From positions 42,513 through 106,512 of IMG/VR virus record IMGVR_UViG_3300028536_000001: a stretch of DNA of 64,000 nucleotides; one strand, given 5' to 3'. A program made the translations under genes and the position numbers. Shown here in pieces: positions 58,436 through 64,000 of the stretch. Every line of letters begins with the position of its first letter. Within the stretch, counting starts at the first letter, position 1. The notes under the pieces are model-generated. The model saw nothing but the letters and a program-made list of their open reading frames with translations. It had not been told where the DNA came from and did no database searches. Origin of the DNA: a virus.

Positions 58436-60504
58436 CCAAAACCAGCGTTTCCAGGTTCTCCGGTTATGGCTTCCGTCGATCCAGAAGTTTCGATTGCGTG
58501 CCTAATGATGTCGCGCCCAGCTCTCGCGTAATTTTCTTGGTCCAATTCAGCGGCTTTGGACTGTTCTTTCTGAATTTGCGCTTGTTGCTGCGCTTGAATC
58601 TTTTGCTGATTCAAAGCGGCTGGACTATTCTGCTGTGCTCTTTGTACTTCCTGCTCCGACATAGGAACCACTACAGAGTAGTATTCATCAGACATTTCGG
58701 CGGCTTCGAAGAAGAGGTGCAAGAACTCGTCTACATCCAATTTCTTTTGCTGTGCTTCTAACTGCTGAAGCACAAACTGATTGGTCATGAAATTCGTTAG
58801 TACTGGTAGCGCCTGAGCCAAGTTACGTCTGACTGACATCTTTGCGCCAGCCAAGATACTGAACTTAACAACAGCGTTCAATAACTCAATGATATCGCCT
58901 TTGTTCTTGAAATACGCGCTCTGAAGTTCTTCGTTCAGAATCCGTTTAATTTCCTTTACCGGAAGTAGACCGCGATTCATTTCATGAACGTTGTATAGAA
59001 ACGGCGTGATAACCTGATCGGCTAGCCTATCTACAAAATCTGCTGGTCTGTTACCTGCTCCTGCGCCGAGCAAGTTCGCTCCCGCGGCGGTGCGAGCTAG
59101 GTTGGAGTGCCCGGATGATCCGGCTATTCCTTGCGAGGACATTTCGTTTACACCAGAAATTTGTCCTACGCGAGATTCAGATAATCCTAAGTGCTGGAAG
59201 GCTTCTGGAATACTCGGGGTGCGATTCAAAGGCTGGATGTCGTCCTTATTTTCGACATCGATCATGCGGCCAGGTGCAATACGGATACTCTGGGTTGGGA
59301 TCGACTTCCCGCGTACTCGTGTAAACACACCCTGAAGATTCAGGGCCATGTTATCGAGCGATGTATTTGTTACACCTTGCTGCAAGCGCTGTTCTGCACC
59401 GAGCAGCTTTCCGAGACCCATACCCCAAAAAGCTTCTGGTACGTCCACAAAATTTACCGAGAAGAAAGGAATTACCCCGTATGGATTATCTCCGTTACAG
59501 ATAACAAGTTTCTTTTGTAGAACTACGTAGCATTTCTCGTTATCCCAGCGTTCCAAAACTTCAAGCGGTTCGTTGAAGGGGTCGATGGTCGCGTCTTCCC
59601 AGCGAGGTTCTGCGCGAAAATCCCATAGCGGGTTCTTAGCGGTCAGTTCCTGTGGGGCTGGATCTGCCAATTCCCTTGGCGGCATGAATAGTTGCAGTAG
59701 TTCAGCCTTAGAAGGGATCTTCCAACCGGGTTGATCCTTCATCTTGACAAGATCATCGTAGGTCATATATATGCGGTGAATAACAAACTTCGCTTCGCGT
59801 ATATCTGGAACATCTAGGGTTGAATCTACGAGAACGTGTCGTGGGCTTGTAATGTGATCAAAAAACGGACGCTCTACGTTGATTTCAATATCGCGTGAAA
59901 CGATATCTTCGTCGTCCGGTTCAATATCAATATCCGGAGCGCCGGGAACTCCGGATGGGATAGATACGTTCGATCCAGATCGTTCCCAAATCGTACGTTT
60001 CTTTTTGTAAGATTCCCAGCCCCATTTCCAAATCGCAGTACCGTACAACGCGGCGCTTGCTATTCCCCAACGAAGAGTTCGTTTGAACTTGATATCTTCG
60101 AGTTGGAAACCAAGTATCTCACCAACTGCCCTAGAGGCGTCTGCGGTGGTTCCAGGTTTTGCCTGAACTATAAAGGGAGGATTCTCATAGAACAAACCAT
60201 TTACAATTTGGGGAGTAACCGCAGTCACGGTGGTGGCTACGGTGTAGAAAGGAATGTTAGCACGAGGTACAGAAGTCCCTTCCCAACAAATCGTACTGGC
60301 TGGTGACACAAATAAGGTCGCTGACTGCGCCCAACCAGTGATCCAAGCTTTGGTAGAAGAGAAATTTTCAGCCTTAATGGAATCCTGAATGACAATTTTT
60401 AATACCACATCATCGTCAAAAGATCCAGTAACCCTAGCATGCTCTGCTTGAGCAGGAGTGATAGGAAGTTGCGGTGATGATGCGGGCTGATCTAAGAGAG
60501 CCAA
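58426..60504 (-). CDS. Portal protein
   Basis: 692 residues. WAQSATLFVSPASTICWEG, LRWGIASAALYGTAIWKWGW, HITSPRHVLVDSTLD, YGVIPFFSVNFVDVPEAFWGMG, and a Gln-rich coiled C-terminus match podovirus-type portals. It lies between terminase and capsid genes. It would form the dodecameric DNA gate. Confidence 0.85.
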   Translation of the reverse strand: MALLDQPASSPQLPITPAQAEHARVTGSFDDDVVLKIVIQDSIKAENFSSTKAWITGWAQSATLFVSPASTICWEGTSVPRANIPFYTVATTVTAVTPQIVNGLFYENPPFIVQAKPGTTADASRAVGEILGFQLEDIKFKRTLRWGIASAALYGTAIWKWGWESYKKKRTIWERSGSNVSIPSGVPGAPDIDIEPDDEDIVSRDIEINVERPFFDHITSPRHVLVDSTLDVPDIREAKFVIHRIYMTYDDLVKMKDQPGWKIPSKAELLQLFMPPRELADPAPQELTAKNPLWDFRAEPRWEDATIDPFNEPLEVLERWDNEKCYVVLQKKLVICNGDNPYGVIPFFSVNFVDVPEAFWGMGLGKLLGAEQRLQQGVTNTSLDNMALNLQGVFTRVRGKSIPTQSIRIAPGRMIDVENKDDIQPLNRTPSIPEAFQHLGLSESRVGQISGVNEMSSQGIAGSSGHSNLARTAAGANLLGAGAGNRPADFVDRLADQVITPFLYNVHEMNRGLLPVKEIKRILNEELQSAYFKNKGDIIELLNAVVKFSILAGAKMSVRRNLAQALPVLTNFMTNQFVLQQLEAQQKKLDVDEFLHLFFEAAEMSDEYYSVVVPMSEQEVQRAQQNSPAALNQQKIQAQQQAQIQKEQSKAAELDQENYARAGRDIIRHAIETSGSTEAITGEPGNAGFGGQ

Positions 60505-60507
60505 GAA

Positions 60508-61296
60508 TTATCCTATGTTATCTGATTTACTCATGTTTTCACTGAACCACAAAGGTTGCATATTACCCCAGTGGCAGGCGAGTAAGACGTGCTGTCTGTT
60601 TGTTAGATCAAAAGCCTTCATAGGCATGATATGATCTATAGTCCATTTATCTAAACCATGACCATAGTTTCCCCAAGTCATTCCGGGTTTAAATTTTGAT
60701 TCAAGATACCGTTTAAATTCAACTACTGTACAGCCAAGGTCCCTGACCGCTGAACCGCCTTTAAATCCACGTTGAATAGCACTTCTTAAACGGCGACGAA
60801 GATTATCGGTTAATTTTAACTGGATATTTTCTTTGCGACGTTCGTTAGCCTTGGCGCTGAGAATTTCTCGATATTCAGTGCGATATATCTTATTAACTAC
60901 AAGCAGTTCTTCTCTATTTTTCTCGTAATACTTTTTAGAGAAACCTTTTTCTCTTGCGTAATTGCTCCTGCAATTTTTACACTTACTGTCGTAGCCTGAC
61001 TTTATGTGACGATTACGAACAAATTTCTCAAAAAGAAGTTCTTGACGACATTTTGTGCAGACCTTCGTCGTTCTTAACTTTTCCTCTTGTTCACGTACCG
61101 CACGCGCGGCTGCTTTTCTAATCCGCTTTCTTTGGCTATTGTAGGCAATGATCGCGACTCTATTTTTAAGATAGTATTCTCTGTGACAATCTCGACAGTT
61201 CGCGCTGTACCCGTTTTGTCGACTTCTGTTGGTGTAAAACATACTAACAGATAGGTCCCGTTTACAGTGCGAACAGTGTAGTGATTTTTCTTCCAT
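60508..61296 (-). CDS. HNH endonuclease (free-standing)
   Basis: 262 residues. Two zinc ribbons (CSHCKRDLSVSMFY...CRDC and CTKCRQELLFEKF...CKNC) and an HNH core (WTIDHIMPMKAFDL...NMQPLWFSENMSK). Inserted between the portal and the gene at 61396, with its own perfect promoter. Confidence 0.9.
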   Translation of the reverse strand: MEEKSLHCSHCKRDLSVSMFYTNRSRQNGYSANCRDCHREYYLKNRVAIIAYNSQRKRIRKAAARAVREQEEKLRTTKVCTKCRQELLFEKFVRNRHIKSGYDSKCKNCRSNYAREKGFSKKYYEKNREELLVVNKIYRTEYREILSAKANERRKENIQLKLTDNLRRRLRSAIQRGFKGGSAVRDLGCTVVEFKRYLESKFKPGMTWGNYGHGLDKWTIDHIMPMKAFDLTNRQHVLLACHWGNMQPLWFSENMSKSDNIG

Positions 61297-61305
61297 GATA
61301 GTTAT

Positions 61306-61334
61306 ATTATATCACAAAACAAAAGACTTGTCAA
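61306..61334 (-). promoter_or_regulatory. Consensus sigma70 promoter of HNH gene
   Basis: TTGACA, 17 bp, TATAAT on the - strand; the ATG lies nine bases past the -10, leaving a 2-4 base leader. Confidence 0.9.
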
Positions 61335-61395
61335 CAAAATACAGTAGAAAATTACTATAAATGTAGTAACTTCCTACCATATTTTTGAAGAACGG

Positions 61396-61740
61396 TTATG
61401 CTTTGCCGGTATTTGCGCAGCTGTGTTGTCCGTCTTTAAAATCAACCCAGTTGTCGTTGGACACGCTAGTACCCTGCTGTGGATTCTGCGAACTCTTGAA
61501 GTTCTTAGCTACTGCCGCAGAGCGGTCATTGGATGGTGTGCCTGCACCGGAAGAACCTTTGCCCGCGTCTTCTGCGTGGCGAGGTGCGAACTGGTTTTCA
61601 CTTTGATCCCAAAGTGCTGGCTCGCTCTTGTCGTTCTGCTCGGAAGGTGCGGGACCGAAGTCGGAAGGCTTTGCGTTGCGTGGATATAGCTGATTCTCGG
61701 AAAGGGAAACTAAATCCCCAAAAGATTTGTCGTTTTTCAT
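61396..61740 (-). CDS. Hypothetical protein between terminase and portal
   Basis: 114 residues, low-complexity and polar, with paired segments LSENQLYPRNAKPSDFGPAP and QSENQFAPRHAEDAGKG that look like an internal repeat. Possibly a disordered virion or packaging accessory. Confidence 0.55.
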   Translation of the reverse strand: MKNDKSFGDLVSLSENQLYPRNAKPSDFGPAPSEQNDKSEPALWDQSENQFAPRHAEDAGKGSSGAGTPSNDRSAAVAKNFKSSQNPQQGTSVSNDNWVDFKDGQHSCANTGKA

Positions 61741-61762
61741 AGTGTACCTGTATAAATTTTTG

Positions 61763-64000
61763 TTAACCTATCAAGCCGCCGCCCAAAATGTTATCAAGGC
61801 CGGGAGCGTACGTTTGAGACAAAATGTCCTCAGAAATTTTTGGTTCATCGAAAACGTGAGTAAATACTCCACCTTGTCCGGGTCTGCCCCACGGATCACA
61901 GTTTTCTTCAAATATTAAATTGTATGCAGCTCGTTCTTTCGTCCAGCCTGTCCAACTTGGAATTCCCTGTTCGATAACCTTCATCGACATTCTAGGGGCA
62001 TATCTCGGCTGGTAGGATAGTGCATCAGGAATATCATTTTTCGTCTGCCTAGTACCTTGGCAGCGAATAAACTCGTCGTAGACTATCTGGCGAAACGGAA
62101 TATGGTACGCAAACTTGAACAAGCCGTATTCCATCAACGGTTGGAGGGCGGCCATGCGAATGCGTTTCGCGTCGTTCTGTGTATCCGGTTTGATCCAATC
62201 GATTTTGGTGCAAACTTGAATCACATACGGATCGTTTGTCTTCAGCGCCTCTGCTTCAATCGTTGGGCCAAGCAGGTTAGATCCACCCGCATCTTCAATT
62301 CCAATTACGTACGGATGGTGCTTGCGGGCAAACTCTACAATCGCCTTTGCCTGCGCTAAAGGAGTTATAAATCTATCGCGGATAAGGTCGTTCGTGTATC
62401 CGACGCCTTTTTCATCCCATATAACCGAAGTGCCGACTGTAAAATCTCTGTATTTCTTCTTGCTGAACGCAAAATCCCACGTGTGGGAAATCGGACCCCT
62501 GTGCGGCATTTCGGTAAAAGGAACTGTGCTTCTTAAAAGCAGGGGAAGGTCGAAAACTGCTTCTTGTTCGGGTAGAGGGTTCTGATTCATCTGACCTTCA
62601 AATGAACCATCTTCCATTTTTCCTTGACGATCTTCGTTATACATGACCATCAAAGATGAATAGTCAAGTACTTTCGGCATCACAAAGATGCAACCCTCTT
62701 CTCCAGCTTCTTTGTAAAAATCAACGGGAGGTATACCCTTTTTTACTAATGCTTCGCGAACTTCAGGTTTAACCTGCATCGCTCTGCCAACCAATATCAA
62801 ACTCTTGTTGGCTGGATTTTCAGTCAGTTCCCACCCAAGACCGGAAGTTGTTTTTAGGCTACCAACATTGCTGGAAATTTCAGCCCCATAAATATCCGAA
62901 TTCTTTGAGCAGCATCCATCTGCAATGTAATTACCTGTTTCGGTCTGGAAAAAGTATACGGATTGTTCGCCGCAAGGTTCAATCGATACAAGTTTGTCTT
63001 CTTTGGTAAACAATTGACCAAAAAGACTTTCTGATATTTTTGTAGACCTAATTGGTGATACTTCTCGCAGGAATCTATACCGTTCAGGCCAACCTCCGAG
63101 TATGGTAAATTGACATTTGTCTTTCCAGTGCTCTTGTCCGTATTTGCCCTTGCTCGGTTCGCTCCAGTTTTCGTGAAACTCAAAACCGAGGTTGCTAAGA
63201 ACTTCTCGTATTTTATTAAGTACATTGGGGTTATGTTTGGTTTGTGCAATAGATATAACACCGCTCGGATAACCCGGATTTCCTCCAAATGATCCTTCAC
63301 CGTCATATATACCGGATAACCAAGACGCTTCCCACGAGTTATTCCTATCTTTGGGGATCAGCAATCTACGGACGGAAGCTAACTTACCGTAAGAAAATGA
63401 AAGAATATTATATCCTTCGTCCTTATTAGCGTTGACACTTCCCTTACCACCCCACCATTTGTGAGTTTCAGTAGCTACGACGCTTCTTCCAGATTCAAAC
63501 GTGTACTTAAATACCGGACGAGAATCGTGCTTACCGGTGGCTAGCACTTTAGAAGGAGTAAGAAATCTTTTATGTCCTTTTCCGTTACGGTTAGTCTTAA
63601 AAGACCACCCTACCAGACTGTCGCCCTCAGTTATATCTTCTATAGGCTTTTGTGACCAATCTGCCATTAAGATAGGAGTTCCAGCGACTAGACAGTCGTT
63701 ATATCTTGTTCCTATTTTTATCGCGTATCCCCACTTACGCAGCATCTTTTTATTGATACGGTAATTTTTACCTACCTTCATACACTGATCTTCGTTTTCA
63801 GAGTTTAGGTTGGATACCATATCATCGCCAACCAGAAGTTCAAAGTGGAATCCGGAAAGCGTGGACTCGATAGACGAAGCCATGATGGTTGGTTCTGGTC
63901 GTCTTACTTCTTTGGCTGCCCAAACTGGACAAGTGAACTCAAACTGATTGCCTAGATTTTTTTCTTCTACGCAAAATTCAGGAAAGAAAAGATTCATTAG
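61763..64000 (-). CDS. terL: Terminase large subunit, partial, with intein
   Basis: The gene runs off the right edge; the frame is still open at 64000, so the Met at 63997 is internal and Walker A lies outside. Walker B is seen in LLVGDDMV. Extein GTRYND, interrupted by the intein, resumes as SDIYG, giving the conserved GTRYNDSDIYG. The nuclease domain shows TWDFAFSKKKYRDFTVG, VIGIEDAGGS and KNDIPDALS, three acidic RNase H-like positions. It packages and cuts phage DNA. Confidence 0.9.
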   Translation of the reverse strand, partial: LMNLFFPEFCVEEKNLGNQFEFTCPVWAAKEVRRPEPTIMASSIESTLSGFHFELLVGDDMVSNLNSENEDQCMKVGKNYRINKKMLRKWGYAIKIGTRYNDCLVAGTPILMADWSQKPIEDITEGDSLVGWSFKTNRNGKGHKRFLTPSKVLATGKHDSRPVFKYTFESGRSVVATETHKWWGGKGSVNANKDEGYNILSFSYGKLASVRRLLIPKDRNNSWEASWLSGIYDGEGSFGGNPGYPSGVISIAQTKHNPNVLNKIREVLSNLGFEFHENWSEPSKGKYGQEHWKDKCQFTILGGWPERYRFLREVSPIRSTKISESLFGQLFTKEDKLVSIEPCGEQSVYFFQTETGNYIADGCCSKNSDIYGAEISSNVGSLKTTSGLGWELTENPANKSLILVGRAMQVKPEVREALVKKGIPPVDFYKEAGEEGCIFVMPKVLDYSSLMVMYNEDRQGKMEDGSFEGQMNQNPLPEQEAVFDLPLLLRSTVPFTEMPHRGPISHTWDFAFSKKKYRDFTVGTSVIWDEKGVGYTNDLIRDRFITPLAQAKAIVEFARKHHPYVIGIEDAGGSNLLGPTIEAEALKTNDPYVIQVCTKIDWIKPDTQNDAKRIRMAALQPLMEYGLFKFAYHIPFRQIVYDEFIRCQGTRQTKNDIPDALSYQPRYAPRMSMKVIEQGIPSWTGWTKERAAYNLIFEENCDPWGRPGQGGVFTHVFDEPKISEDILSQTYAPGLDNILGGGLIG
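62900..63694 (-). other. Intein in TerL with LAGLIDADG endonuclease
   Basis: 265 residues from Cys (CLVAGTPIL, block A) to Asn followed by extein Ser. Block B is VVATETHKW; a homing endonuclease motif WLSGIYDGEGSF has both acids; the end GNYIADGCCSKN carries Lys where His is usual before Asn. Removing it restores the conserved terminase motif. Confidence 0.9.

Noticed and set aside
1-64000. CRISPR array near the Cas4-like nuclease
   Set aside because: No regularly spaced direct repeats were seen; the nuclease stands alone.
61763-64000. Group I intron in the terminase gene
   Set aside because: The interrupting segment is in frame with intein blocks, and no P7 or guide elements are present.

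Overview
The window is part of a tailed double-stranded DNA bacteriophage genome. It has a two-block layout: rightward (+) genes for DNA metabolism and small accessory functions at 1-22.4 kb, and leftward (-) virion genes at 22.4-64 kb. The blocks meet tail to tail at a hairpin terminator near 22.35 kb. The T7/N4-style virion set (terminase, portal, scaffold-like protein, N4-gp56-type capsid, gp11/gp12-like tail proteins, large internal virion proteins) and the lack of a sheath or tape-measure gene suggest a podovirus-like particle. The host cannot be named from the sequence. Consensus sigma70-type promoters show it uses a normal bacterial vegetative sigma factor. Terminase runs off the right edge, so the genome continues beyond the window.

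The + block holds many short overlapping (ATGA) genes, a Cas4/RecB-like nuclease, an IS605-type TnpB, three metallophosphoesterases, a winged-helix replication-like protein, a primase-helicase, a sliding clamp, a sigma factor, a SleB-like hydrolase, a dNMP kinase and an HD hydrolase. HNH or endonuclease VII genes lie between them. The - block, read from the right, holds TerL with an intein, portal, scaffold-like protein, major capsid, small virion genes, tail adaptor, two tailspikes with Sec-type signal peptides, a long tail protein, fibre-like proteins and internal virion proteins.

The main result is the major capsid gene. Its coding sequence cannot be read as one ORF, but it can be rebuilt from 11 exons separated by 10 group I introns (52926-56776). 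The exons sum to 1002 nt, an uninterrupted 333-codon frame. Every predicted upstream exon ends in U, every intron ends in G, and P1 pairings between exon end and internal guide can be drawn for every intron, most of them perfect or nearly so. Three exons are only 16, 26 and 20 nt long. Eight introns are ORF-less and 167-192 nt long; two carry LAGLIDADG ORFs, one of which has lost both catalytic acids.

Two further layers stand out. Thirteen mobile nuclease-type genes or domains (HNH, endonuclease VII, GIY-YIG, LAGLIDADG, intein, TnpB) lie in 64 kb, several with their own consensus promoters. A 17-bp near-palindrome, TGTCCRGAAAAYGGACA, recurs at least 14 times, between and within genes and in different reading frames, resembling a dispersed operator (stoperator-like) system.
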